A stretch of 64,000 nt of DNA. Origin: Lysinibacillus sp. G4S2 (GTDB taxonomy: Bacteria; Bacillota; Bacilli; Bacillales_A; Planococcaceae). The number at the start of each line of letters is the position of its first letter. The stretch's first letter is position 1. The notes under the pieces were generated by a model that searched no databases, had not been told where the DNA came from, and was given only the letters and a program-made list of their open reading frames with translations. Location of the stretch: NCBI RefSeq assembly GCF_030348505.1, contig NZ_JAUCFJ010000002.1, positions 4,592,001 through 4,656,000 on the forward strand, in the 5' to 3' direction. The translations under genes and the position numbers were made by a program. This document shows, in pieces, positions 8,913-18,496 of this stretch.

Positions 8913-9045
8913 AATTATGCCTCGGCATAATTGCGTCCGGAATCGGCTTTGAGCTTAGGCCTGCACGATGCAGGTCAGTTAGCCGTTATCGCATGGATGC
9001 GATGATTTTAGGCTAACATCCCCTAAGCACTCCTTTCCGATTCCG
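8913..9045. repeat. Family A element, left part: palindrome plus five-helix folded segment
   Basis: AATTATGCCTCGGCATAATT (8913-8932) is followed by a segment that can fold into five nested or side-by-side helices: 8939-8946/9037-9044, 8953-8959/9022-9028, 8960-8965/8969-8974, 8978-8984/9011-9017 and 8988-8993/8998-9003, all perfect. No open frame explains it. Confidence 0.75.
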
Positions 9046-9062
9046 TGACATCGGCCAGAGGC

Positions 9063-9202
9063 TTAACTTCTTTCAGCGGGTGTTTGGACACCCGCTGAAA
9101 AGTAACTTAAATTCGCATTCATCTCATTACCTATAGAGGTGGGAGACTTCTGTAGCTGACGCTTTGCTTTCGCTACAAAAGACATTTGCTGAAAGAAGTT
9201 AA
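9063..9202. repeat. Family A element, right part with 15-bp inverted ends
   Basis: TTAACTTCTTTCAGC (9063-9077) is repeated inverted at 9188-9202 without mismatch. Inside, 9071-9083 pairs with 9088-9100 in a perfect 13-bp hairpin. The interior CCTATAGAGGTGGGAGACTT recurs near 56597. It could be a MITE of its own joined to the left part. Confidence 0.75.
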
Positions 9203-9226
9203 AGTGAGAGAAGATAAATGCTAAAA

Positions 9227-9265
9227 GAGGTATTTCAGAAATTTCTGAGATACCTCCTTTTTCTT
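9227..9265 (+). terminator. Terminator downstream of scoC and the repeat
   Basis: GAGGTATTTCAGAAA pairs with TTTCTGAGATACCTC, followed by CTTTTTCTT. It lies 400 bp after scoC, beyond the family A element, which may have been inserted between gene and terminator. Confidence 0.75.
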
Positions 9266-9327
9266 GCATTCTAACATAAATCAATTTACATTAAATAGGA
9301 CCCTTCCTATTACGGAGTTGATAAACC

Positions 9328-9873
9328 ATGCATTGTTGGAAAATTTTAAACCTAGAACATCATTACGGAACAACGCGTATCATACTAATGTCTGTAATTG
9401 TTTTTTTAACCGTCTTTTCTCTTTCCTATGTAACACTTAATTTATTTAATGACGAGCACTATACCGATCATTTATTATGGCTATTTGTTATTGCTATATT
9501 AGCACTCTATCCAATTCATAAATGCTTTCACTTTCTAGCATTGTATGATTTACGTCAACATTTAAAATTACGTGTGCGTACCCAATTTTATGTTATTCCT
9601 GTTCTACACATGCGTATTCAGGAGCCTTTATCGAAAAATCGTTATATTTTAGCTTTACTCACGCCATTTATTGTTATAAATACAGGTATTTTAATTGGTA
9701 CATTGCTATTCCCTGCATATACCCATTACGGCACATTGCTTTTAGCTTACCATTGTAGTCTATGTTTAATTGATATTTTGTATGTGAAATATTTATTGAA
9801 TTCACCTAAAGACTCCCAAATTGAAGAGACACCAAAGGGCTATGAAATTTTAGTGCCGCCCACTATTCTCTAA
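9328..9873 (+). CDS. yhaJ: DUF3267 membrane protein (YhaJ-like), zincin motif altered
   Basis: 181 residues with about four hydrophobic segments. The opening MHCWKILNLE and overall layout match the DUF3267 proteins found between scoC and prsA in Bacillus. DUF3267 is related to membrane zinc peptidases with HExxH; here the site reads HKCFH (residues 64-68), with lysine in place of the catalytic glutamate, so peptidase activity is doubtful. The start follows GGAG. Confidence 0.7.
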   Translation: MHCWKILNLEHHYGTTRIILMSVIVFLTVFSLSYVTLNLFNDEHYTDHLLWLFVIAILALYPIHKCFHFLALYDLRQHLKLRVRTQFYVIPVLHMRIQEPLSKNRYILALLTPFIVINTGILIGTLLFPAYTHYGTLLLAYHCSLCLIDILYVKYLLNSPKDSQIEETPKGYEILVPPTIL

Positions 9874-9943
9874 ATTGCTTGTACTTGTGTTTTATGAACG
9901 TTTTTTGTTATGCTATTAATACTGAAAGAGGGGAGGAATAGAC

Positions 9944-10129
9944 TTGCTATTAATGATTGTAGTTCTATTCTCGGTATTCTATTTATTTCAAATAAACCGC
10001 ATGACTTATGCACTGTGCATGCGACGTGAAATTCCCGAAGAAAAACAGCCAAAAATATTCCGAACTATAAATATACTGATTACAATTTTACTTGTCTCAT
10101 TTTATATTGAAATTTTATATGCTGTATAG
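9944..10129 (+). CDS. Small membrane protein, unknown
   Basis: 61 residues from a TTG start at 9944, 7 nt after GGGGAGG. Two hydrophobic segments (LLMIVVLFSVFYLF near the N-terminus and INILITILLVSFYIEILYAV at the C-terminus) flank a basic loop with MRREIPEEKQP, so a two-helix hairpin is likely. It lies where B. subtilis has the small yhaK/yhaL genes before prsA, but I do not recognise it as either. Confidence 0.55.
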   Translation: MLLMIVVLFSVFYLFQINRMTYALCMRREIPEEKQPKIFRTINILITILLVSFYIEILYAV

Positions 10130-10494
10130 TTAAAAAGAAAAAGTGCAGCCGCGCCCGTTTGCTCGCATGGAGGTAAGTTTGACACCCCATGTGACATCGC
10201 GTTCTTACCAATCTTATTTTTGGGACGCGACCCCAAGCGTGCGCGCGAATGCCTTATATTGTTAAGAAAAGCTAAGGACGATTAAATCCTTAGCTTTTCG
10301 CCATTTTAACCTACATATAACCGGCAGTAAGACTCGACTTCAAACTGATCGGGGTAAATCAGAGTATTTGGGAGCGACTGCCAGTAAATCATGCCACCAG
10401 GATGTTGGTCACACAAGCGTTTTCACAAGATATGACCTCTATCCTTTAGAGAAGAGGGAAATGAACCCCTCTGAATGAAGTTTCATTTTATCAA
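10130..10494. other. Gap with GC-rich hairpin-forming sequence and a terminator
   Basis: 10141-10250 is GC-rich with several short inverted repeats. 10320-10450 contains GATGTTGGTCAC followed by AAGCGTT, a motif also seen at 26752 and, altered, at 59993, so it is probably a degenerate dispersed element. No open frame of note. Confidence 0.5.
10266..10300. terminator. Hairpin terminator
   Basis: Perfect stem GAAAAGCTAAGGA / TCCTTAGCTTTTC with an 8-nt loop. T runs are short on both sides; the plus-strand reading would end the small membrane-protein gene. Confidence 0.6.
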
Positions 10495-10611
10495 TTAGTA
10501 TAGGAACGCTGCACCAACAATAATTAATAAAATAAATAACACGACTATTAAAGCAAAGCTTGAGCCTGAACCATAGCCGCCGCCACCGCCGCCGTATCCT
10601 CCGCTGCCCAT
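10495..10611 (-). CDS. YjcZ-family small spore peptide
   Basis: 38 residues: a Gly/Tyr/Ser-rich head ([18 protein letters not shown]) then one hydrophobic helix ([20 protein letters not shown]). This is the layout of YjcZ/YhdX-type sporulation peptides, made in the developing spore. AAAGGGGGTGA lies just upstream of the ATG at 10611. It is convergent with the genes before it and divergent from prsA. Role in the spore is unknown for the family. Confidence 0.85.
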   Translation of the reverse strand: MGSGGYGGGGGGYGSGSSFALIVVLFILLIIVGAAFLY

Positions 10612-10707
10612 AACTTCACCCCCTTTCTTTTCTATATCCTATGCGCTTCAAAATTAGAAATATAGGCTATACTCAAGGGGGGAACCATTTTGTTTTTAAT
10701 ACGTTTA

Positions 10708-10716
10708 TGTTATAGT
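10708..10716 (+). promoter_or_regulatory. Extended -10 promoter of prsA
   Basis: TGTTATAGT (TGn plus TATAGT, 10708-10716); the -35 region is a weak TTTTGT/TTGTTT. It lies about 40 bp before the prsA start. Confidence 0.5.
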
Positions 10717-10755
10717 AAGCAATGGACGAAACCACGTTAGGAGAGAATATCTACT

Positions 10756-11757
10756 ATGAAAAAGACAGTTTTATCTGTAACATTAGCCGCTTCGGTACTA
10801 GCGCTCGGTGCTTGTAGCGGAGGAGACAAAGAAACGATTGTTACTTCAAAAGCAGGCGACATTTCAGTTGCTGACTTTAATGAAACAGCAAAAACTTTAG
10901 CAGGCCCTGCTATAATACAACAAATGGTGTCTGAAAAATTATTAGCTGATAAGTACGAAGTAACAGATAAAGAAATCCAAGAAGCTTATGACGCAATGGC
11001 TTCGCAATTCGGTGGTAACTTTGACAAAGTTCTTAAAGAAAATGGCTTAACTGAAAAAGACTTTAAAGAAACTTTACGCTTCCCACTTCTTCAAGAAAAA
11101 GCTTTAAAAGATAAAGCTATTAAAGAAGAGGATGTAAAAAAATATTATGAGCAAATGAAAACAGAGTTAAATGGTCGTCATATTTTAGTGGCAGATGAGA
11201 AAACTGCTAATGAAGTTATTGCCAAAATTAAAGGCGGCGCACCTTTTGCGGACGTAGCAAAAGAATACTCAACTGATACTGGCTCTGCTGCAAAAGGCGG
11301 AGAGCTAGGCTGGTTCTCTGTTGGCGCAATGGTAGAAGAATTTAATGATGCTGCTTATGCCCTTCCTTTAAAGACATTAAGCGAACCTGTAAAAACAAGC
11401 TTTGGTTACCACATTATTGAAATTACGGACAAGCGTGATGTAAAAGGTGTTGGCTCATTCAAAGACGAAGAAGATAACATTCGTACACAAATGCTAGGTA
11501 AATTAAAGAATACAGGTGAAGATCAGAAGATCATTAAAGATATCGTTGCAAATCTTGCGAAGGACGCTGATGTAAAAACATCTGATAAAGAATTCAAAGC
11601 AGCTATAGACGCCCTTTCAACAACAAGTGAAGAACAAGCTAAAAAAGCTGAAGAAGACGCTAAAAAAGCTGAAGAAAAAGCGGCTAAAGAAAATAAAGAT
11701 AACAAAGATAAATCTGAAGATAACAAAGACAAATCTGAAGATACAGAATCTAAATAG
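10756..11757 (+). CDS. prsA: Foldase lipoprotein PrsA (peptidyl-prolyl isomerase)
   Basis: Extracytoplasmic lipoprotein that helps secreted proteins fold after export by Sec. The 333 residues begin with a signal peptide ending in the lipobox LGAC (Cys20). A parvulin-type domain spans about residues 138-228 (GRHILVADEK, STDTGSAAKGGELGWF, SFGYHIIEI). The C-terminal 45 residues are almost only K, E, D and N in short repeats, longer than in B. subtilis PrsA (292 residues) and probably disordered. A ribosome site TTAGGAGAG precedes the start. Its nearness to scoC and ecs, both tied to secretion, is conserved. Confidence 0.97.
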   Translation: MKKTVLSVTLAASVLALGACSGGDKETIVTSKAGDISVADFNETAKTLAGPAIIQQMVSEKLLADKYEVTDKEIQEAYDAMASQFGGNFDKVLKENGLTEKDFKETLRFPLLQEKALKDKAIKEEDVKKYYEQMKTELNGRHILVADEKTANEVIAKIKGGAPFADVAKEYSTDTGSAAKGGELGWFSVGAMVEEFNDAAYALPLKTLSEPVKTSFGYHIIEITDKRDVKGVGSFKDEEDNIRTQMLGKLKNTGEDQKIIKDIVANLAKDADVKTSDKEFKAAIDALSTTSEEQAKKAEEDAKKAEEKAAKENKDNKDKSEDNKDKSEDTESK

Positions 11758-11778
11758 TTGTTATTTTTACTATATGAA

Positions 11779-11812
11779 AAAGGGTTACGCTAATACAGGC
11801 GTAACCCTTTTT
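11779..11812 (+). terminator. Terminator of prsA
   Basis: AAGGGTTACGC pairs with GCGTAACCCTT, followed by TTTTG. It begins 20 bp after the prsA stop. Confidence 0.88.
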
Positions 11813-11929
11813 GTATGCTGTTTTTTTGAAATAAAGTTATTCTATCAAAGCAAATGAAAAGGATTCATTTTTTTGATTTAAGACAGCTTTACAAACATCC
11901 CCAAACAGTGATGAACCTCAAATCTATAT

Positions 11930-12868
11930 TTACTTAATAGTTGGCTTATAAAACGATCGATTATCAAGTGGGAATAGTCTCTCCGTAAATTCTCCTGGTG
12001 CTGTTTTGCCAAGTGCTCGTGTTAACATGTTCATCTTCGCATCAATATTATCAATATAATGCAAAATTTCCGCTTCTTGAATCATCGGTTTTTTCGGGCT
12101 GCCCCATTCTTCTTTACCGTGGTGAGATAGCACCATATGTTGCAATAGCATTACTTCTTCGCCCTCGATCTCTAGTTCACTAGCAATCATAGCGATTTCA
12201 TTAACCATAATCGTAATATGGCCTAGTAAATTCCCCTCAACAGTATACATTGTTGCAACTGGTCCTGATAACTCAACAACCTTACCAATATCATGTAAAA
12301 TAATTCCTGCATATAACAAATCTCTATTTAATGTAGGATATAGATCAGCAATGGCTTTACCAAGTCTCAACATTGACACCATATGATCTAGTAAGCCTGA
12401 TGCATAATCATGATGATTTTTCGTTGCAGCTGGATATACTAAAATAGCATCCTGATGTTTTTTAATAGTTGCTCGGGTAATTCGTGATATATTTGGATTT
12501 TTAATATCAAAGAAAAATTGCGTTAACTCTTCATATAATTGTTCTTTTGGAGTTGCTGCGGAAGGAACTAAATCATTAATAGCAATTCCCTCCTCTGGTT
12601 TTGCTACACGGATTGCTTTTATACGCAATTGATTTTTGCCGCGGTAGTCATGAATTTCTCCACCTACACGTACAATTGCCTCAGCGTGGTACGTTTTTTC
12701 GTGCTCTTCATTTGTATCCCATAGCTTTGCCTCAATATCTCCACTTTTATCTTGTAATAACAGTGACATAAATGGCTTTCCAACTGTGGTAACCCCTTTT
12801 GTCGCTTGTTTAATTAATAAAAATTGATCAACTGATTCTCCAACCTGGAGCGTCGTAATACCCTTCAT
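11930..12868 (-). CDS. yhaM: 3'-5' exoribonuclease YhaM
   Basis: Cytosolic RNase/DNase that trims 3' ends, 312 residues. An N-terminal OB-fold (about residues 15-95, [16 protein letters not shown]) is followed by an HD domain with [19 protein letters not shown] and [12 protein letters not shown], giving the metal-binding histidines and aspartate. Last gene of yhaO-yhaN-yhaM, overlapping yhaN by 4 bp. Confidence 0.95.
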   Translation of the reverse strand: MKGITTLQVGESVDQFLLIKQATKGVTTVGKPFMSLLLQDKSGDIEAKLWDTNEEHEKTYHAEAIVRVGGEIHDYRGKNQLRIKAIRVAKPEEGIAINDLVPSAATPKEQLYEELTQFFFDIKNPNISRITRATIKKHQDAILVYPAATKNHHDYASGLLDHMVSMLRLGKAIADLYPTLNRDLLYAGIILHDIGKVVELSGPVATMYTVEGNLLGHITIMVNEIAMIASELEIEGEEVMLLQHMVLSHHGKEEWGSPKKPMIQEAEILHYIDNIDAKMNMLTRALGKTAPGEFTERLFPLDNRSFYKPTIK

Positions 12869-15765
12869 GTTGACGCCACTCCCCTTTCATTTGCTAGTGC
12901 CCCTACATCGACAATTTGGTCTTTCTGCCAATGCTCGAGCATCGCGTCATGGCAAGTAAAATATAAAATCTGACGTTCATACCCTACTTCTTTCATTAAT
13001 TGTACCATTTTGTCTGTACGGTTTCGATCAAAATGGACAAAAGGATCATCCATAATAAATGGAAATGGAGCAGAAGCTGTAAGTGTTTTAGCTAGTGCCA
13101 TGCGTAACGAAATATAAGCTTGCTCCTTCGTTGCCTGTGATAGTTCTGCCATTTGATAACGTAATCCAGAAACATCCTGTGCAACAAAATAGCCTTCATC
13201 ATTAATTAAAAGCTTATCGTAACGTCCACCTGTTAACAAATTAAACATTGCATTAACCTCTGTCAAAACATGTGGTAATTTTTCTTCTCTCAGGCGGAAT
13301 AATGTTTCATGTATCGCAGTAGCCAATGCCTTTTTTGCAGTCCATTGTCCTATCAGCTGCTGCAACACTGATTTCTCTTGTTCAAACTGTTGAAGCAACT
13401 GACCGTATTTCTCATCGTTTAGAAGATTCTCCTTTTGAATTTGTAGCGTCGCTCGTTGTTCTATGCAATGATCTATTGATAACTGCAATGCGTCCCGCTC
13501 CTCTTCTAAAGCAAGCATTTTTTCATGAAGCTGTTCTTCGTCTATCAATAACTGCTCGTTGTCTACATCCAGTGAAATAAGCTGACTCTGAATTGTTTGA
13601 AGTTCTGTCTTTATTTTTTGCTGTAGCTCAAATTGTTCATGAGTCTCATAGTAAACCTTCTCTGATTGAACATTTGCAGCATTAAATAACTGAGTAATTT
13701 CAGACTCATAGCTCTCTATATGAGATTGTACTCCTTGAATTTTGGTCTGAAGGCTAGTCAACTGCTCTTTTGATTGTTCGGACACTTGCTGCTCCTGCTG
13801 CAAAGTAAGGAATGTAGTGCGTAAATGCATAAAGATTTCCCGCTCACTATATTCTGCCTTTAACACTCGCTGCGCTTGTTCTAATAACTCATTTTTTTCC
13901 GCTTGTATCGATTGTAGTAGGGTACATGTACTCTTCTTTTTCGCTGCCAGCTCTTGAACACCACGAATGCGCATAAACAGCTCTGGTAATAATGTTTTTG
14001 GTACATTCTCCTCTAGCCGATAACGCCGTAAAAATTGTTGAAGCGACTGAGTGACTTCTGCACTCACCTGCTCAGCCTGCTGAATTTTATATTCAAGTTT
14101 CACATAGTGCCGTTCTTTTTCTTGCTGTTGCTCATTTACATGTAACCAGCGATCCTCAAGTCTTTGTTTTTTTAGCAGTATGGCTTGAGCAATATTTTCC
14201 TCCTGCTCTAACTCACGTATTTCCTGACTAGATTGTTTACTTGGCGCTTCATGTGCTTGTCTAGCAAATTTTAAATATAAAATAATAAACAATGACATAA
14301 CCGCCCCTATGACGATTACAGCCACATTTTTTTCAAAAACACCATAAATAAACGACAGTACACTTATTGCTAACACAATAAATATAAATACACTTGGTTG
14401 TTGCTGTTTCGAGCGTTGTGACCTTCCATAACGCAATTGATCAAGCTTTCGCTTACGCTGAGGCCACTGTGCTAAAATATGTTCTTCCTCAGTAGATAAT
14501 GACTCCTGTTTAAGTTGTTGTTTCTGTTGAGCAATCGTATCTAATTCTGCATGTATTTGCTCCAGCGAACGCAGATGAAATTTTAGTTCTTCTTCCGCTT
14601 CTTCTAATAGGCTTAATTGCCGTTGAAATTGTTCCTCTTGCTGTAATGATACTGTTTCCTCAAGCAGAATATCTTGTGCTGTTTTTTCCTGTACACCTAA
14701 TAAACGAAATTGTGCTTCTATTTCTTGCTCGAGTAAATACAGCTCATCCATCAAGTTTTGTTCCTTCACAACTACCTGATTCCATGTTGCTTCCTTATTC
14801 AAAAGTCGAGCCATTTCAGTAATAGTTTGCTCGTCCACTGTTAACTGCAGTTTATTTTGTAATGCCTGATACTGCTCCTTCAACTGCTCCATTTGTAGTG
14901 TTTCATGCATAAGGCGATCCTTTAATTGCTCATAACGCCGGATGCCTTCTGGCGGAAACTGCACATGTCCATAACTTTTTAGCGTTTGTTCAAAAGCCTT
15001 TTGCTGCTTTAGAAGTGGCATCGCCTGCTTAAGAATTGTTAGCTGCTGCCAATTTTGTTGCTGTTTTTTTTGCTGGTTATATAACCCTTCTAGCCTTTGA
15101 TCGAGCTGTTGTAATTGCAATAATTTATCCTCAAAGGTCTGAATATTGCCTTGTTCTTGTTTAATTGTGCGTTCTAGCTTTTTTAAATGCTCCAATTTTT
15201 GATTAATGAGCGGCACCTTACCTGATTTTTTAAAAAGCTCACTAGCATCTTTGTCCAATTTCTTTTCTAGAGACGATAACTGCTGAATCCCTGTTGTCCC
15301 AGAGGCAAGCAACAAATGTGTCAGCTCTTCTTCTGACATTTTTTCAATGCCCTGTAGCTCATGTAATGAAAAAGAAAAAATCGACTCAAAGGATGCTCTT
15401 GAATAGCCATATAGTAGTTTTGCTAGAAGCTCTTCATGCCCTGTTGTTCCGTCTTCCAGATAAACTGTAACATCTCCGACTGCCTTCCCTTTAACACGTT
15501 CTATGGTGCATTGCCCATAAGTCGGATGCAAAATTGTTAGCTGACCACCAAATTTAGTAGATATCTTTGGCTCATATTTACGTTGCGTTTGCTGCTTCGT
15601 AGGAAAACCAAAAAGCACTTGTAAAATAAACTGTTGAATAGTTGTTTTACCCGCTTCATTCATACCATAAAAAATGGTAACACCTTCATGTAAGGAAATT
15701 GTGATGTTTTCATGCTTGCCAAAGCCATAAATTTGGATTTTTTGTATCGTTAGTATGTTATTCAC
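12865..15765 (-). CDS. yhaN: SbcC/Rad50-like ATPase YhaN with a mid-protein hydrophobic hairpin
   Basis: 966 residues. Walker [11 protein letters not shown] is near residues 33-42; the C-terminal half-domain has the signature [20 protein letters not shown] and Walker [11 protein letters not shown]. Between lie long coiled coils rich in Q, E and L. In place of a Rad50 zinc hook (CxxC), residues about 455-500 hold two hydrophobic stretches ([19 protein letters not shown] and [19 protein letters not shown]), which could cross or dip into the membrane. It overlaps both yhaO and yhaM by 4 bp. A role in DNA repair is inferred from the family and from YhaO. Confidence 0.9.
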   Translation of the reverse strand: MNNILTIQKIQIYGFGKHENITISLHEGVTIFYGMNEAGKTTIQQFILQVLFGFPTKQQTQRKYEPKISTKFGGQLTILHPTYGQCTIERVKGKAVGDVTVYLEDGTTGHEELLAKLLYGYSRASFESIFSFSLHELQGIEKMSEEELTHLLLASGTTGIQQLSSLEKKLDKDASELFKKSGKVPLINQKLEHLKKLERTIKQEQGNIQTFEDKLLQLQQLDQRLEGLYNQQKKQQQNWQQLTILKQAMPLLKQQKAFEQTLKSYGHVQFPPEGIRRYEQLKDRLMHETLQMEQLKEQYQALQNKLQLTVDEQTITEMARLLNKEATWNQVVVKEQNLMDELYLLEQEIEAQFRLLGVQEKTAQDILLEETVSLQQEEQFQRQLSLLEEAEEELKFHLRSLEQIHAELDTIAQQKQQLKQESLSTEEEHILAQWPQRKRKLDQLRYGRSQRSKQQQPSVFIFIVLAISVLSFIYGVFEKNVAVIVIGAVMSLFIILYLKFARQAHEAPSKQSSQEIRELEQEENIAQAILLKKQRLEDRWLHVNEQQQEKERHYVKLEYKIQQAEQVSAEVTQSLQQFLRRYRLEENVPKTLLPELFMRIRGVQELAAKKKSTCTLLQSIQAEKNELLEQAQRVLKAEYSEREIFMHLRTTFLTLQQEQQVSEQSKEQLTSLQTKIQGVQSHIESYESEITQLFNAANVQSEKVYYETHEQFELQQKIKTELQTIQSQLISLDVDNEQLLIDEEQLHEKMLALEEERDALQLSIDHCIEQRATLQIQKENLLNDEKYGQLLQQFEQEKSVLQQLIGQWTAKKALATAIHETLFRLREEKLPHVLTEVNAMFNLLTGGRYDKLLINDEGYFVAQDVSGLRYQMAELSQATKEQAYISLRMALAKTLTASAPFPFIMDDPFVHFDRNRTDKMVQLMKEVGYERQILYFTCHDAMLEHWQKDQIVDVGALANERGVAST

Positions 15766-16976
15766 GCCCTTTGAATTTCTTCAGTTAATAATTCTTGTGC
15801 GTTGTGCATTAAATTTTTTATATCCTGTTCTGTTAAAGGGTCAATGAGTCTTGCACCACCCGCATGTTGGTACAAATCCTTTAAAATATCCTTCCATTCT
15901 GAAATATCCCATTGCTCCATTAAGTTCATCACAGATTTAGTTGCAGCAGTATGCTCAAACAATACTGACGATTGATGTAACACGAGCTTTTGCACCCAGC
16001 ACATCGGTTCAATCCCATCCTCTGCTTCTCTAATAGTTTCTAGCCATGCATCTACTGTAGCATGTTCAAATAAAGATTGTGATTGTTCATCTATATTTTT
16101 TAAGTGAAGTTCAACAACGGATGCCCCATACTCCTGACGATTGAGCGTTAATGCCTCTTCACATTTCCCTAGTAGTTCATTTGCATGAAACACATTCGTA
16201 CAATCCACCTCTACCGTGTTATATACAACAGCTGAAGTCGGTACAAATTCCAGGTCCGTGGTGGTTGTGGACAATGTTACGTCATAAAAGCCTTTTACCC
16301 CCTGCTCTTTCCGATGTCGACTTTGAATATTGCCTGGATAAACAATCGGTGGATTTTGATGTAAAAGTTGTCGTTTATGAATATGTCCTAAAGCCCAGTA
16401 ATGATAGTTTTTTTCAAGAAGTTGATCTTTTGTGAAAGGGGCATAAACATCATGGGTAGTATCGCTAGCTTCACTGCCATGAAGCATTCCAATATGAATA
16501 ACATGCTGGTCCTGTGCAATTGGATAACTATCGATCATTGATTTCTTTATATGACGTTCACCATAGCTGAAGCCATAAATATTGACTTGCTGACCACGTA
16601 TTTTTAACTGTACAACACTAGTTTCCGCTGGTAACTCATACACATTGCTAGGTAAGGCAAAGCGAGTCCAAGCACCATTTAAGTGATCGTGATTACCATA
16701 GCTTAAAATAACAGGAATATTATGCTGAAAAAGTTTTTCCATCGCCTCTTGAAATCGTCTTTGTGCCTGTAAACTACGATTTTCCCCATCATATATATCA
16801 CCGACAATTAGTAAAAAATCAGGTTTCTCCTGAATGGCTTTCTGAATAATTTTATCAAAAGCTTCAAAAGTACTTGTTCGAACTTTTTTTAAATTATTAT
16901 CAGGCAAACCAAATAAGCCCTTAAATGGACTATCTAAATGTAAATCCGCCGTATGGAAAAAACGAATTGCTGACAT
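15762..16976 (-). CDS. yhaO: SbcD/Mre11-like DNA nuclease YhaO
   Basis: Calcineurin-like metallophosphoesterase, 404 residues, probable partner of YhaN. Metal motifs in order: TADLHLDSPF, VGDIYDG, YGNHDHLNG and ALGHIHK, the full set of the Mre11/SbcD family. A C-terminal capping region of about 150 residues follows. First gene of yhaONM; ATGA-type overlaps of 4 bp couple the three. The start ATG at 16976 follows a GAGGTGA ribosome site. Confidence 0.92.
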   Translation of the reverse strand: MSAIRFFHTADLHLDSPFKGLFGLPDNNLKKVRTSTFEAFDKIIQKAIQEKPDFLLIVGDIYDGENRSLQAQRRFQEAMEKLFQHNIPVILSYGNHDHLNGAWTRFALPSNVYELPAETSVVQLKIRGQQVNIYGFSYGERHIKKSMIDSYPIAQDQHVIHIGMLHGSEASDTTHDVYAPFTKDQLLEKNYHYWALGHIHKRQLLHQNPPIVYPGNIQSRHRKEQGVKGFYDVTLSTTTTDLEFVPTSAVVYNTVEVDCTNVFHANELLGKCEEALTLNRQEYGASVVELHLKNIDEQSQSLFEHATVDAWLETIREAEDGIEPMCWVQKLVLHQSSVLFEHTAATKSVMNLMEQWDISEWKDILKDLYQHAGGARLIDPLTEQDIKNLMHNAQELLTEEIQRA

Positions 16977-17322
16977 CTCATCACCTCAAGTAGTAGATAA
17001 TTTGCATCTTGGCGTCATCTGTTATCACTCGAAAAGCAGTAACATGATTTTCAAAAGTTGCTACGAAATCATTTTACTAATCGCTTCTGTGTCTCATTTT
17101 TTATGCTAAGACATTCGTGAATCACGCCGAAACCGAATATTTGTTCTATTTTATCATACTTCACATAAGATGAGAAATTTATTCATAAAATATTCATCAG
17201 TAATATCGCCTTATTTTTTCCACATCTTTCGCTATTTATCGAAATATTCGCTAGTTTTACCGTGAAGTTTATAAATCTTCTATGTATAATAGAATTATAT
17301 TTACGTAAAAGGTGGGGTTTGT
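16977..17322. other. Divergent intergenic region yhaO / yhzD
   Basis: AT-rich, 346 bp. TATAAT at 17285-17290 with ATG just upstream is a likely -10 for yhzD; its -35 is weak. No repeat or RNA structure noticed. Confidence 0.5.
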
Positions 17323-17508
17323 ATGAAGAATTATCGTTTTACTGCTTTTGAAAAAACTGGGGAAACATTATTTGATGAAACTTGGACATTCGAAAACGAT
17401 GAAGCTGCCAAAATTAACGGTCAACAGCAAATCATGGAAAAAGGTGTTGCCGAAAAAACTCATCGCCTTGTTAACTCTTCAGGTAAACTAATCTTATTCC
17501 ATGTCTAA
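17323..17508 (+). CDS. yhzD: YhzD-like small protein
   Basis: 61 residues, soluble and acidic in the middle. The ends YRFTAFEKTGETLFDETW and HRLVNSSGKLILFHV match the YhzD family of Bacillales, found beside the yha nuclease genes. Function unknown. A strong ribosome site (AAAGGTGGGG) and a terminator right after the stop make it a single-gene unit. Confidence 0.75.
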   Translation: MKNYRFTAFEKTGETLFDETWTFENDEAAKINGQQQIMEKGVAEKTHRLVNSSGKLILFHV

Positions 17509-17517
17509 CAGTGGCTA

Positions 17518-17556
17518 ATAAAAGGCACGTAGTAAACTTTACTACGCGCCTTTTAC
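17518..17556. terminator. Bidirectional terminator between yhzD and yhaR
   Basis: AAAAGGC-CGTAGTA pairs with TACTACG-GCCTTTT (about 17518-17553), with T or A runs on both sides, between convergent genes. Confidence 0.85.
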
Positions 17557-17575
17557 TATTATCTTTATCAATTAT

Positions 17576-18358
17576 TCATTTTCCCACGAAGACAGGCGCT
17601 CTTTTCTCTACAAATGCCTGAATTCCTTCTAAATGATCAGCTGTCTTACGCATTGCTGTCTGCCCCTCTGCTTCCATCGCCAAAATACTCTCTAATTGCG
17701 GTAAATTTTGAGCATGTAGAATTTTTTTAGTCGCAATCATCGACGCCATTGGAGAAGCAAGCATTTTTCCAACTAGTTGGTCTGTGATCGCAAAAACAGT
17801 CCCATCTGGTGCAACATAGTCAATTAATCCTACATCATGTGCTTCCGATGCAGTTAATACTTTTCCTTCCCAGATCATTTGTTTAGCTTTTACAGTACCT
17901 ACACGTTCCTTCATAAAGAAATGACCGCCACCATCAGGGACAAGTCCTATGCCTATGAAATTCATAGCAAGCTTACTGTTTTCACATGCAACCACTATGT
18001 CTGCTCCTAAAGCTAGACTAAAACCTAATCCAGCAGATGCGCCATGAACCGCAGCAATGACGATCATCGGTAGCTGGTAATATGCCTTGACAATACGTGT
18101 TAAATAAACCATTGCCTCATTAATATTAAGTGGCCTATTTGGATCTAGCATCGCTTTAATATCGCCACCTGCAGAAAAGACTTTTCCTTCTCCGCGAATA
18201 ACAAGCACTTGTATTTCTTGTTCCTGCTGTAGTGCCTCGAAGCATTCTGCTAATTCTCGCATCATAACATCATCCATCGCATTCATGGCTTGTGGTCGAT
18301 TTAATGTTAATGTTGCACGACGTTCTAATTTTTCTAATGTAATCGTTGAAAATTCCAT
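17576..18358 (-). CDS. yhaR: Crotonase-family protein (YhaR; enoyl-CoA hydratase/isomerase)
   Basis: 260 residues. The acyl-CoA/oxyanion motifs GEGKVFSAGGDIKAML (about residues 55-70) and HGASAGLGFSLALGADI are present. The region that carries the first catalytic glutamate of hydratases reads MNFIGIGLVPDGGGHFFM, with no Glu there but an Asp in LVPDGG, as in the PaaG (epoxyphenylacetyl-CoA isomerase-type) subgroup. An isomerase is therefore more likely than a hydratase. Single gene with its own AT-rich upstream region; convergent with yhzD. Confidence 0.85.
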   Translation of the reverse strand: MEFSTITLEKLERRATLTLNRPQAMNAMDDVMMRELAECFEALQQEQEIQVLVIRGEGKVFSAGGDIKAMLDPNRPLNINEAMVYLTRIVKAYYQLPMIVIAAVHGASAGLGFSLALGADIVVACENSKLAMNFIGIGLVPDGGGHFFMKERVGTVKAKQMIWEGKVLTASEAHDVGLIDYVAPDGTVFAITDQLVGKMLASPMASMIATKKILHAQNLPQLESILAMEAEGQTAMRKTADHLEGIQAFVEKRAPVFVGK

Positions 18359-18496
18359 CCTTACACCCCCAAATATGAATAGTCATTCACTATGTACTAT
18401 TCGTGCTTTTTTAGAAAACTCCTTCTATCCTACGCAAAATTGCACTTGATATGCTATATTAAAGGACGAATATTGATTTAAAGGTGGTTAAGTATT

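Noticed and set aside
12998..13580. Plus-strand frame of 84 codons inside yhaN
   Set aside because: Shadow of a long, strongly supported minus-strand gene.
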